DNA of 64,000 nt from Verrucomicrobiaceae bacterium (GTDB taxonomy: Bacteria > Verrucomicrobiota > Verrucomicrobiia > Verrucomicrobiales > Verrucomicrobiaceae), in NCBI GenBank assembly GCA_019694165.1, contig JAIBCL010000002.1:1-64000 (forward strand), written 5' to 3'. How positions within the stretch are numbered: the first letter of the stretch is position 1; each line of letters opens with the position of its first letter. Position numbers and translations under genes: made by a program. This document shows positions 44,065-52,881 of this stretch, one piece after another. The notes below the pieces were generated by a model. That model was not told the DNA's origin and did not search any database. It saw only the letters and a program-made list of their open reading frames with translations.

Positions 44065-45432
44065 ATGAAGTCTCGGACGCCATTTCTCTGCCTCTCTACT
44101 TTTTGCCTTCTGGCATCCCTGCAAGCCACCGAAGTGCGCACCGATACTTGGACGGAGAAATGGCCTAACAAGAGCGGACAGCTTCAAACCATCAGCGTCA
44201 CTGCCGAGGTGTGGACGGAGTTTTTTCAGGCGGATCTCGATGCGGATGGCCAGTTGCATATTCCGGCGCGTGAGAAGCCCTATTACCTTGATGGGCCGTT
44301 GGTGATGAAATCCGGCCAGAAGCTCACGGCGGACGCGAAGGCCGAAATTCGGCTCAAACTGGGCACCAGCACCTGCATGGTGCGCAATGAGCGTGTCACC
44401 ACCTTGAACACGAAGCCCGTGCCACGCGATCAACCGCTCGACACCGGCATCAGCATTGAGGGCGGCATCTGGACCACGCTGGCGGTCACGCGTGCAGAGT
44501 CGAATGGCAATGCGCGCGGTGCTTCCTCGAAGCAAAACGCGGCGTTTGGCACCCACGGCGTCATCCTGCTGCAAAACGTGCGAGGTGTGTCGGTGAAGAA
44601 CGTCACCATCCGCCAGAGCCGTCCTTTCGGCGTGCATCTGGCGAACGCGCATGAGTTCACTGTCGAGAACATCACCCTCGAAAATCACGGGCGCGATGGC
44701 GTGCATGTGAACGGTCCCGCGAGCGATGGCCTCATCCGTGGCGTGCGCGGCGATCCGCATGATGACAACGTCGCGCTCAACGCCTGGGAATGGAAAAACT
44801 ACGCGCCCAGCTACGGCCCCATCGAGCGCATCATCATCGAGGACGTTACCGGAGCGCCCAAAGGTGTGCCTGCGGCCAATTCCATCCGCATCCTGCCCGG
44901 CGTGAAACGCTTCGACGATGGCACCACGCTCGACTGTCCCATCAGCGACATCACGCTGCGCCGCATCACCGACATCCGCGAGTTCAAACTCTACGACCAG
45001 CCAAACCTCGAACTCGGTCGCGACAACGATTTCAGCCTTGGCGTCGGCACGCTGAAACACATCCGCTTTGAAGACCTCACCTTCCATCACCCCGGCAAGA
45101 TCGAAGTCCACGCCAACACCGACGGCCTCACGATACAAAACGTGCGCGTGAATCATTCCATTGCCCCCGATTGGCACCTCCTCGCCATCGGCCCGAAGTC
45201 CGCGACCTATACGGGCGCGCCCGGCAGCGATTCCTCGCGCTGGACGGAAATCTTCTCCCCCGCCCTCGACTGCACCGTCCGCAACGTCAGCATCACCGGC
45301 GTCCGCTCTCGCGATTCGCAGACGGATTTGCCCATCGAGCAGGTCGTGAAGGTCATCGAACTCAAACCCAACCCTGATTATCCCAAGACCACGCCGAAGG
45401 GCGGCACCGGGAAAGGCATCTGGATTCGCTGA
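44065..45432 (+). CDS. Secreted right-handed beta-helix protein, GH28-like
   Basis: 455 residues; signal peptide MKSRTPFLCLSTFCLLASLQA. The body consists of parallel beta-helix rungs (VRGVSVKNVTIRQSRPFGVHL, EFTVENITLENHGRDGVHV). The polygalacturonase-type acidic pair is possibly present in DPHDDNVALNAWEW (Asp about 233 and 234), the place of the GDD motif of family GH28. It could be a pectin- or glycosaminoglycan-directed glycosidase or lyase. It follows the CocE-type gene by 21 bp and is followed by the cyanophycinase-like gene 2 bp after its stop. Confidence 0.78.
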   Translation: MKSRTPFLCLSTFCLLASLQATEVRTDTWTEKWPNKSGQLQTISVTAEVWTEFFQADLDADGQLHIPAREKPYYLDGPLVMKSGQKLTADAKAEIRLKLGTSTCMVRNERVTTLNTKPVPRDQPLDTGISIEGGIWTTLAVTRAESNGNARGASSKQNAAFGTHGVILLQNVRGVSVKNVTIRQSRPFGVHLANAHEFTVENITLENHGRDGVHVNGPASDGLIRGVRGDPHDDNVALNAWEWKNYAPSYGPIERIIIEDVTGAPKGVPAANSIRILPGVKRFDDGTTLDCPISDITLRRITDIREFKLYDQPNLELGRDNDFSLGVGTLKHIRFEDLTFHHPGKIEVHANTDGLTIQNVRVNHSIAPDWHLLAIGPKSATYTGAPGSDSSRWTEIFSPALDCTVRNVSITGVRSRDSQTDLPIEQVVKVIELKPNPDYPKTTPKGGTGKGIWIR

Positions 45433-45434
45433 CC

Positions 45435-46199
45435 ATGAAACGCATTCTCACACTCTTCATTGCTCTTCTTGTCACTACTCTCGCTGCGTTTGCCGATGCA
45501 CCGAAAGGCACGCTCGTCATTATTGGCGGAGGTGTCACGCCGAGCGGGATGCATCGGAAGCTGCTCGATCTCGCTGGCGGAACTGACGCCCATGTTCTCG
45601 TCGTGCCGTTTGGCAAAGGTCCCGAAGCGGACGCCGCGCCCTCCGTGGCTTCCTTTGGCAAAGCCGGGGCGACCCACATCGCCGTGATGTCCGCCGATGA
45701 CTCCAAGGCGGCGCTTGCGCAGGTGCAGAGCGCCGGGGTCATCTGGTTCTCCGGTGGCAAGCAGTCGCTCATGATGCCGCTGCTGCAGCGCCTGGGCGTG
45801 GTGGAGGCGATCCGCGAGCGTCATGCGCAAGGCGCGGTGCTGGCTGGCAGCAGCGCCGGTGCCGCGATCATGTCCAAGCTGATGCTCATGGGTGCGGACA
45901 AGACCAAGGACGGCAACATCGTCCCCAAGTTCGGCGAAGCACTGGGTGTCTGGCCCGAGGTGATCGTGGATCAGCATTTCGTGAAGCGTGGACGCGAACC
46001 GAGACTCCGTGCAGCGATTCAGGCGCATCCCGATTTGCTTGGTGTGGGGATTGATGAGTCCACCTTTGTGGTCGTGAAAGGAGGAGGTTTTGAAGTCGGA
46101 GGCAAGAGCACTGTCCTCGTGCTCGACTCCCGTGCCGGTGGAGCCACGAAGCGCACCGAACTCAAAAGCGGCGACAAGTTTGAATGGGGTCGCAAGTAG
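45435..46199 (+). CDS. Cyanophycinase-like S51 peptidase
   Basis: 254 residues, signal peptide MKRILTLFIALLVTTLAAFADA. Family features: GTLVIIGGGVTPSGM near the mature N-terminus, IWFSGGKQ (about 106), the nucleophile elbow LAGSSAGAAIMSKLM (Ser about 140), and VIVDQHFVKRGREPRLRAAI, corresponding to the D-x-H-F-x-x-R-x-R-x-x-R motif. The Ser-His-Glu/Asp-type triad residues appear present. Exported members may cleave beta-aspartyl or similar peptides; cyanophycin as substrate is not assumed. It is closely linked (2 bp) to the beta-helix gene. Confidence 0.88.
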   Translation: MKRILTLFIALLVTTLAAFADAPKGTLVIIGGGVTPSGMHRKLLDLAGGTDAHVLVVPFGKGPEADAAPSVASFGKAGATHIAVMSADDSKAALAQVQSAGVIWFSGGKQSLMMPLLQRLGVVEAIRERHAQGAVLAGSSAGAAIMSKLMLMGADKTKDGNIVPKFGEALGVWPEVIVDQHFVKRGREPRLRAAIQAHPDLLGVGIDESTFVVVKGGGFEVGGKSTVLVLDSRAGGATKRTELKSGDKFEWGRK

Positions 46200-46250
46200 G
46201 CCGACGACCGCTCGCGCAGAATCAAGTGTCAATACTCGCAGTCGCTACTC

Positions 46251-47093
46251 ATGAACCTCTCGCTCTCACTCCTCATCGCACTGTTGCTTGCGCCGCTGTC
46301 AGCACTGCATGCCACAGATGACTCAAAGCCCGCGCTAGAGCTTAAACCCGGCATGAGGATGATCCTGAAGTTCCCGGAATTGCCGCAGACGCTGTATGCC
46401 ATGCAGTCGGGGCAGGAGGCGCTGACACAGGCGTATCTAGCGCTGCCGGAGAACTACTCGCCGGAGCGGAAGTTCCCGTTGTTTGTCTTCCTTTACGGCG
46501 GACACGGCGGGCCGGGCGCAGGCCCGGGACGAGGTCAGCAGATCATGGATAACAAGGACTGCATCTTCGTGAACCTGCCGCTCTTCAACGCGAAGTTTGA
46601 TCCCACCGGTCCCTTCAAAGGGCTGCTCATCACGCCCGAGCAGGATGGCGAGGCGATCTGCAAGGCCTACACCGCGATGTTGAAGAAGGTTTACGCCAAC
46701 ATCCCGAACATCGACACGGCGCACAACATCATCGGCGGCATGTCGAACGGCGCACACTCCATCGTCGCGATGTTTGAGAAGGGGGACGAGTATCTCATGA
46801 GCAAGTTTCAAAACCTCGTGCTCATCGAAGGCGGCTGGTATTCGATCAAGACCTTCGACCGCTATCAGAACAAAAACATCCTCTACCTCTACGGCGACTA
46901 CGCCGGTCAGAACGACTGGCTGAGCAGGAAGATGCGCGAGGACCAGCCGAAGGCCGTGAAGAAGCTCGAAGACGCCATCGCCGCCCATCAACTCAACGCC
47001 ACCAGCCTCGTCATGAAGGACACCGGCCACGACATGCCTGCGAAGTTTAACCGCGATGTGAAAGCGTGGGTGCTGAATCAGCTCGCGCAGTAG
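46251..47093 (+). CDS. Secreted alpha/beta hydrolase (esterase-like)
   Basis: 280 residues with signal peptide MNLSLSLLIALLLAPLSALHA, sharing the ALLLAPLSALHA core with other exported proteins here. The fold pattern of an esterase-D-like hydrolase is seen: FPLFVFLYGGHGGPGAG (oxyanion loop), GGMSNGAHSIV (nucleophile elbow G-M-S-N-G, Ser about 165), KNILYLYGDYAGQNDW (Asp region) and VMKDTGHDMPAKF (catalytic His). No second domain. Carbohydrate de-acylation is plausible from context. It follows the peptidase gene by about 50 bp and precedes the sialidase fusion by about 35 bp. Confidence 0.88.
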   Translation: MNLSLSLLIALLLAPLSALHATDDSKPALELKPGMRMILKFPELPQTLYAMQSGQEALTQAYLALPENYSPERKFPLFVFLYGGHGGPGAGPGRGQQIMDNKDCIFVNLPLFNAKFDPTGPFKGLLITPEQDGEAICKAYTAMLKKVYANIPNIDTAHNIIGGMSNGAHSIVAMFEKGDEYLMSKFQNLVLIEGGWYSIKTFDRYQNKNILYLYGDYAGQNDWLSRKMREDQPKAVKKLEDAIAAHQLNATSLVMKDTGHDMPAKFNRDVKAWVLNQLAQ

Positions 47094-47127
47094 GCAGGGC
47101 CGCCAAAAATCACCTTCTCTTCAAGTC

Positions 47128-49242
47128 ATGAAATCCAAACTCCTCGTTGCTGCCGTTCTGATCACTTCATTCGCCGCGATGCATGCTGACGAACCCGCCA
47201 CGAACTCCATCGGCATGAAGCTCGTGCGCATCGAGGCGGGCACGTTCATGATGGGGCAGGACGGGCCGCCGATGGAGGATTACCTGCGGCAGAAGCGGTT
47301 TGGAGAGATGCACAAGGATTTCGACCGGATCGATTTCGATGAGAAGCCGGCGCACAAAGTCACGATCACGCAGCCGTTCCTGATGGGCATCACCGAGGTC
47401 ACGGTGGCGCAGTTTCGGCAGTTCGATCCTGGGTTCAAAAGGAACGATCCGAAGTTGAAGCCGGCCGATGATGATGCGGCGAGCGGTGTGACTTGGGAGC
47501 GGGCGGTGGCGTTTTGCGAATGGCTGTCGAAGAAGGAGGGCACGACGTATCGCCTGCCGACCGAAGCGGAGTGGGAGTATGCCTGCCGCGCGGGCACGAC
47601 GACGCTTTTCCATACGGGCGACACGTTGCCGGATGCGCACCAGAAGTGGTTCGGCGACGACAACTATCGTGCGGTGTATTTCCCGCCGGGACCGATGCCG
47701 CGTGAGTATGACTGGAGAAATGCCGGCAAAGCGTCCGCGAAGCTCAAGCAAGGGCAGATCATTGGTCTGGATCATCCCGAGGAGGAGTCGAAAGCGGGTG
47801 GCGCAGGCGCGCTGCGGGTGGCGCGGAAGACGCCAAATGCCTGGGGTCTCCACGACATGCATGGCAATGTGGCGGAGTGGTGCAGCGATTGGTATGGGCC
47901 GTATGAGAGCGGTGCTCAGACCGACCCGTTGGGCCGTGCGGATGGTGACTGTCGCGTGTTTCGCGGCGGATTTCATTCGTCGATGATCCGCTTCCTGCGC
48001 TCCGCGAATCGCGGCTCGTGGGTGACGAACTCCGCGAGCGAACGCATCGGCTTCCGCGTCGTGCAGGGTGAGGCGCTGAAGGGAAAGCTGCTGCCGCTCG
48101 CAACGCCGCCGCTGAATGCGCAGAACGTGAGTCAGACGGTGCCGACGCTGCAGCCGCCTTCTCCACGCGAGCCGTTCTTTGAAGGCCCGAAGCCTTTCGT
48201 GCGGATCGCGGAGGGCGCAGTCGGCCCCGTGTTCATCAGCCAGAATCATAGCCCATCCATCACCGAATGCCCGAATGGCGATTTGCTCGCAGTCTGGTTC
48301 TCCACGCTGGGCGAAACCGATCTCACCACCGCGAACGCCGCCTCGCGACTGCGCCTCGGCGCACAGGAATGGGAACCGGCTTCGGCGTTCTGGGATGCTC
48401 AAGACGTCAACGATCACGCGCCGAAGGTTTGGTGGGACGGCGACAAGACGCTCTACCACATCGTCGAGGGCCGACAGCACGGTGACATCGTGATCCGCCG
48501 CTCCACCGACAACGGCGTCACCTGGTCGAAGGCCGAAGTGATGCGGGCACACGGCGAGTCGGCCAGCAATCCCATCCGCACGAAGGAAGGCGTGATCGCG
48601 ATCCCGTTCGACTTTTCCGGATTCTCGATCAGTCGCAACAACGGCAAGACCTGGAGCGAGACCGGGCGGGATCGTCGCGGATCGGATGACATTCAACCCG
48701 GAGGCAAAGGCCCATTCATCGCGGGCATTCATTCACCCATCGTCGAACTCACCGACGGACGCATCATGGCCTTCGGTCGTCTCTCACCCGAGGAGCTCGC
48801 GCAGAAGCGTCTCGACCTCAAGATGCCCGTCAGCTACTCCAGCGACCTCGGCGAGACGTGGCAGTGGGCCATCAGCGAGTTTCCCGTCGTCAGCAACACG
48901 CAGCGCCCAGCCATGCTGCGGCTCAAAGAAGGCCCCATCGTGCTTTGCTCCTTCACCGATCAGGCCCGCACGCCGAAAGACCAGCGCCAAGGCCTCACCT
49001 TCAAGTCCACCGACGGCGACTACACCGGCACCGGCCTCTACACCGCCGTGAGCTACGACGAAGGCAAAACCTGGCCCGACCGCCGCCTCATCGCCCCTGA
49101 AGGCAAAACCACCGCCGACATCAACGGCTACCTCGCCATCACCCAAACCCGCGATGGCCGCGTCCAGCTCATCACCAGCAAGGATCACTACGTCTTCAAC
49201 CTCGCGTGGATCAAACAACTGCCGACCAAACCGAAGAAGTGA
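47128..49242 (+). CDS. FGE/SUMF1-like domain fused to sialidase-type propeller
   Basis: 704 residues, signal peptide MKSKLLVAAVLITSFAAMHA. Residues about 25-315 form a SUMF1/FGE-sulfatase domain (NSIGMKLVRIEAGTFMMGQ, YRLPTEAEWEYACRAGT, WGLHDMHGNVAEWCSDWYG, RVFRGGFHSSMIRFLRSANRG). The two active-site Cys of formylglycine-generating enzymes should lie just after RGG; here that stretch has no Cys, so it probably cannot make formylglycine. Residues about 340-700 are a six-bladed sialidase/BNR propeller with Asp-box motifs (IVIRRSTDNGVTWSKAEV, YSSDLGETWQWAI, VSYDEGKTWPDRRLI). Export and context suggest carbohydrate processing or binding. Its 3' end (49114-49242) is duplicated at 52606-52735. Confidence 0.87.
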   Translation: MKSKLLVAAVLITSFAAMHADEPATNSIGMKLVRIEAGTFMMGQDGPPMEDYLRQKRFGEMHKDFDRIDFDEKPAHKVTITQPFLMGITEVTVAQFRQFDPGFKRNDPKLKPADDDAASGVTWERAVAFCEWLSKKEGTTYRLPTEAEWEYACRAGTTTLFHTGDTLPDAHQKWFGDDNYRAVYFPPGPMPREYDWRNAGKASAKLKQGQIIGLDHPEEESKAGGAGALRVARKTPNAWGLHDMHGNVAEWCSDWYGPYESGAQTDPLGRADGDCRVFRGGFHSSMIRFLRSANRGSWVTNSASERIGFRVVQGEALKGKLLPLATPPLNAQNVSQTVPTLQPPSPREPFFEGPKPFVRIAEGAVGPVFISQNHSPSITECPNGDLLAVWFSTLGETDLTTANAASRLRLGAQEWEPASAFWDAQDVNDHAPKVWWDGDKTLYHIVEGRQHGDIVIRRSTDNGVTWSKAEVMRAHGESASNPIRTKEGVIAIPFDFSGFSISRNNGKTWSETGRDRRGSDDIQPGGKGPFIAGIHSPIVELTDGRIMAFGRLSPEELAQKRLDLKMPVSYSSDLGETWQWAISEFPVVSNTQRPAMLRLKEGPIVLCSFTDQARTPKDQRQGLTFKSTDGDYTGTGLYTAVSYDEGKTWPDRRLIAPEGKTTADINGYLAITQTRDGRVQLITSKDHYVFNLAWIKQLPTKPKK
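49114..49242 (+). repeat. Left copy of duplicated sialidase 3' end
   Basis: The last 129 bases of the sialidase fusion gene, starting GCCGACATCAACGGCTACC. It has about ten mismatches over the first 100 bases to the right copy at 52606-52735, with an indel near the stop codon. The two copies bracket the AAA/subtilase module. Confidence 0.8.
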
Positions 49243-49318
49243 ATCACTGGCGCTGCTGTCAGCGGATGGTGCGGCTCTTCCGAAGTTGGCAACCGGATTG
49301 CTCCGTGTATTCTGAGGC

Positions 49319-50218
49319 ATGACCAAGAACCGCGAAATCATCAACCTCTTCCGAGCGATCGGATCCCACGACCTTCTGAGGGCGGCGGAGATATCGAGGC
49401 GCATGGCATCAGCGGAAGGTAATCGAGGTCATCATCGCCTCGAACGCGATCTCTTGGGTGCATTGAACGGGGCAGCCAAGTTTGCACCGGCATCAAACCC
49501 AGGACAGTCGCCGACAGCATGGAGTGTTGAAGCTACTTTGATGCCGATTCCGCCGACACGAAGCATGGATTCACTCGAGCTGCCGAAGGCTCTGCGAGAC
49601 GATCTCAAGGAACTGGTTCGTGAATGGAAATCGAGAGATCGGCTAGCCGAGCATGGCGTGCCTCGTCGTTCTAGATTGCTATTTCACGGCCCATCGGGCT
49701 GCGGCAAGACGGCTACGGCTGCTGCTCTCGCACTCGAAACGGGACTTCCTTGTTACTTGGTTCGCTTTGACTCTTTGATCGGAGCTTACCTCGGTCAAAC
49801 AGCGCTTCGTCTCCGCGAGCTGTTTGCGTATGCCACGCACACGCCCTGTGTGCTGCTGTTCGATGAAGTGGATGCTCTGGCAAAACGACGTGGCAGCCCG
49901 ATGGACGTCGGTGAGTTGGATCGAATCGTCATAGCCTTCATGCAAGAGCTGGAGCACTCGCATGGCGAAGGTTTTATCGTGGCTACATCGAACCTGCCAA
50001 ACGCACTCGATGAGGCATTGTGGCGTCGCTTTGACCTCAAACTGGCCTTTCCGAAGCCAAACGCTCGCCAGCTTGCAACTTTCGGAAAGAGGCTCTGCAC
50101 TGAGCGCAGCCTCAAGCCGAGCCGCAACCTGCAAAAGAAGGTCGAAAAAGCCTCTTCCTTCGCTGATGCCGAACAATTCGTGCTGGCCGAAGCACGCAGG
50201 AGCATTCTAGCAGAGTAA
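49319..50218 (+). CDS. AAA+ ATPase of a subtilase-associated module
   Basis: 299 residues with one AAA domain: Walker A GPSGCGKT (about 124-131), pore-type motif GAYLGQTALRLRELF, Walker B VLLFDEVDAL (about 179-188), sensor 1 VATSN and arginine finger region ALWRRFD. The N-terminal 90 residues are helical and unlike known substrate domains. The protein is cytoplasmic, with no signal peptide, unlike nearly all neighbours. The next gene, a subtilisin-like protease, starts 5 bp downstream. ATPase-subtilase pairs of this layout (IetA-IetS type, from memory linked to plasmid incompatibility and phage defence) are the closest known parallel. Codon use has more T/A-ending codons than flanking genes, suggesting transfer. 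Confidence 0.88.
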   Translation: MTKNREIINLFRAIGSHDLLRAAEISRRMASAEGNRGHHRLERDLLGALNGAAKFAPASNPGQSPTAWSVEATLMPIPPTRSMDSLELPKALRDDLKELVREWKSRDRLAEHGVPRRSRLLFHGPSGCGKTATAAALALETGLPCYLVRFDSLIGAYLGQTALRLRELFAYATHTPCVLLFDEVDALAKRRGSPMDVGELDRIVIAFMQELEHSHGEGFIVATSNLPNALDEALWRRFDLKLAFPKPNARQLATFGKRLCTERSLKPSRNLQKKVEKASSFADAEQFVLAEARRSILAE

Positions 50219-50223
50219 CCCAC

Positions 50224-52593
50224 ATGCCCCCTCCCGTCGCTCGGCCACAAAACTACTTCCTCAATGAGACCCACGAGTTGTCGGTGGAGTCAAAAGAGGG
50301 TGGCGGGCCGCCAGCGCAGTATCCTGACATTGATTGGGCGAAGAAGTCCAAAACACTGCATCAGTCGTTGCGGAAAGTGGCCCAGCGAGCGGCCCAATCT
50401 CGTGACCCACTGAGCAGTCGAAAGTATTACATCCTCGCTGACGCGGCTCAGGGTCTCGAAAAGTTCTCCAAGGCGCAGGATGCGGTGAATCAGCGCAGAC
50501 CCGCTCCGGTGATTTTCAGCGGCGAGCAATCGAGGATCTTCGAGAGGGCGGGACTCGATCTGATCGAGGTCCATCCCAGCGGCGCGGCCACCGTTCATGC
50601 GTCTGCTGAACGCATGAAGCAACTTCTTGCCCGCACGGAGCAATTGAGCCAATCGGGTGTGCGACAGCAATCGAGGTTCGTGGCTTTTGAGGACTTTGAC
50701 TGGCTGGAAGGCAGGCTCAAATATGACCAGGAGTGGCTGGAGGAATTGGGGCGAAACTCAGGTGAGGGATTGATTCAGCTTCAACCGCTCATCACTGAAG
50801 TAGAGGCTGATTTGGTCTTTCGTGCGATGACGCAAATGTTGCAGGGCAGCAAGCTAGACCGCCTCCGAGGCAAAGGCCGGAGCTACATGGGGCGCTACTT
50901 TCTGCGTGCCTCACTGACTCCAGAGACGATTCAACGAATCGCCGATGAGTTTACATCGGTGCAGTCCATTCATGCTCCCATCGTTGCTTTGGCCTCAGCA
51001 CTGCCTCCCGAGATTGGTGGAGCAGGGCTAGCTACAAAGGCCCCTCCCGTTGTCGTCTCTCGCCTGCCCTGCGTGGGCATTTTGGACACAGCCGTCCCGA
51101 CTGACCACGAATGGCTGGCTCCCTATCGTCGAGGAGGCCCAATGCTGGGCCTGAACTGTGCCAATGATCCCACGGACTCTCATGGTTCAGTGGTGGCTAC
51201 GAGAGTCGTCTATGGCGATGTGGATTTAAGTTCTGGTGCCGATCTTCCTGCTCCCTCTTGCCGTTTTCTGGAGATTCGCCTCGGCAATGGACAGCCTGGT
51301 CGGATTCGCACCGAAAGTGTCGTGACTGCTTTGGCTGCCGCACTCATCGCAGCGCCTGACGTCCGGGTGTTCAGCATCAGCTTTGATTCGGATGCTCGAT
51401 TGGACGACATGCAGACTACCAAGCGAAAAGAGACGCTGAAGCTCATCGAGGAGATAGATAACTTCGCCTTCGATCAGGACGTGTTGATCGTCATTGCAGC
51501 AGGCAATTCACAGGGTTGACTCAATCCATCGAAACCCTACCCCAATCACTACGATGATCCGGCTTGGGAGTTGTTGAGCTATCCTCGTGCCTTCAATGCA
51601 CTTACATGGGGTGGCATTGCTCGCAAGATTGCTGCTGGCGGCATAGCGTCCGAGCTGGATGCGGATGCTCCGAGTCCGTTCACGCGCATTGGCCCAGGTT
51701 TTGCCAAGAGTCCGAAGCCCGATTTATGCGAGTCTGCGGGCGATGCAGGAAAGGATTATAGACCCATTGAGGGAGGTGGAGTTTGGGGACTCGATCACCT
51801 GTCTTTTGCCAAAGAGACAAACGGCACTTCTTTCGCAGCTCCACTGCTAGCTCGAGAAGCAGCGTTTGTGTTGCAGGCGCTGCAAGCTCAGTGCTCGGGC
51901 GATACGAGGCCATTCGCTTGCACCGCCAAAGCCGTCCTTGCTATCTCGGCCTTTGATGTCGCGGGTGGATTGCAGCCTTCATTGCATAAACTGGCAAAGC
52001 GAACGCTTGGCTATGGGCTTGCTCGGAGTGAGCAGTTCACAACCGCCTCTCGGCAGCGAGCCCGTTTTGTGTGGCAGGGCATCATCGAACACGAGAGCGA
52101 TATTGTTCGAGTTCAGCTTCCAGTGCCGCTGGCTTGGCTTTCGAGTGCGGCTTCCCCTTTGATGCGCATGTGCGTCTCCTGGGATACGCCGGTCAATGCG
52201 GCTGCCGAACTCGAATGGAGTTGCCGTGACGTGGAGGTGAAACTTTTCAGCGATCCGGAAGCTTCCAAAGGTGTCAAAGGATCGAATCGTTCTGCCGCAG
52301 GTTATCCGCTGTTTACCGAGAGCTGGAATCTCGCACTGGTTGGAGAAGCGGATCTCAAAAGCGACCTATGGGTCGTGGAGTTGAGTTACAAACAGCAAGC
52401 GGCTTACCCAGCAGGTCGGATTCCTTCCGTGTCACAACGTGTTGCTTTCGTGGCCGAACTCTGGGATGACGCCGAAGAACCCGTTGATCCTCACAGCTAT
52501 GTGCAGCGACTCCCGATAGCTTCCTCGCTCAGCAGACTTAGCAACACCTCGGTCTGGCTAGGCCAACCAACAGCGATCGTATCGGAGTTTTGA
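50224..52593 (+). pseudogene. Subtilisin-like (S8) serine protease interrupted by an in-frame TGA
   Basis: One frame of 790 codons, broken only by TGA at 51517-51519 (codon 432). Active-site residues are all present and in frame: Asp about 288 in VGILDTAVP, His about 320 in DSHGSVVATRVV, the oxyanion-hole Asn in VIAAGNSQG just before the stop, and Ser about 536 in NGTSFAAPLL after it. The stop thus separates the Asp/His from the Ser half. The N-terminal about 280 residues are an extra helical domain and the C-terminus a beta-rich domain, as in phage-defence subtilases. No signal peptide. No Shine-Dalgarno is seen for a second start (the downstream part opens at a TTG). It may be inactivated, read through, or a sequencing error. 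Confidence 0.82.
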
Positions 52594-52605
52594 TCCAACG
52601 AGCAT

Positions 52606-52735
52606 GCCGACATCAACGGCTACCTCGCCATCACGCAGACCCGCGATGGCCTCATCCAGCCCATCACCAGCCGGAACCACTACGTCTTCAACCTCGCATG
52701 GATCAAAAGCTCTGCCACCCGCGCCGAAGAAGTGA
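52606..52735 (+). repeat. Right copy of duplicated sialidase 3' end (displaced, frameshifted)
   Basis: Starts 13 bp after the subtilase stop. It repeats the last 129 bases of the sialidase gene at 49114-49242 and ends, like it, in GAAGAAGTGA, but one extra base near the end puts the tail out of frame. It has no upstream sialidase sequence, so it is a displaced gene end rather than a gene. Confidence 0.8.
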
Positions 52736-52767
52736 GGCGAATCGTCGTTACCGTGAGCCATTCCCGG

Positions 52768-52881
52768 ATGAAACCCGCCCTCACCGTTGCCTGTATCTCT
52801 ATGAAATCAGCTTGGCAGGCTGTCTCGCTGTGCTCGGCTCTCACCGCCCTGCTGCTCGCGCCGCTGGCCGCGCTGCACGCC
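52768..52881 (+). repeat. Signal-peptide cassette, copy 1
   Basis: The first 114 bases of the beta-helix gene differ from the first 114 bases of the SGNH-sulfatase gene (54022-54135) at about 17 positions by hand count. A 29-base identical core spans the AATCAGCTTGGCAGGCTGTC part. The rest of the two genes is unrelated. Confidence 0.75.

Noticed and set aside
42868-45177. 769-codon minus-strand open frame
   Set aside because: Spans two plus-strand genes and their gap, and has no recognisable motif; it arises from codon bias of the opposite strand.
51571-52593. Second half of the subtilase as an independent gene
   Set aside because: It opens at a TTG with no ribosome binding site, lies in the same frame as the upstream half and lacks the Asp and His of the triad.
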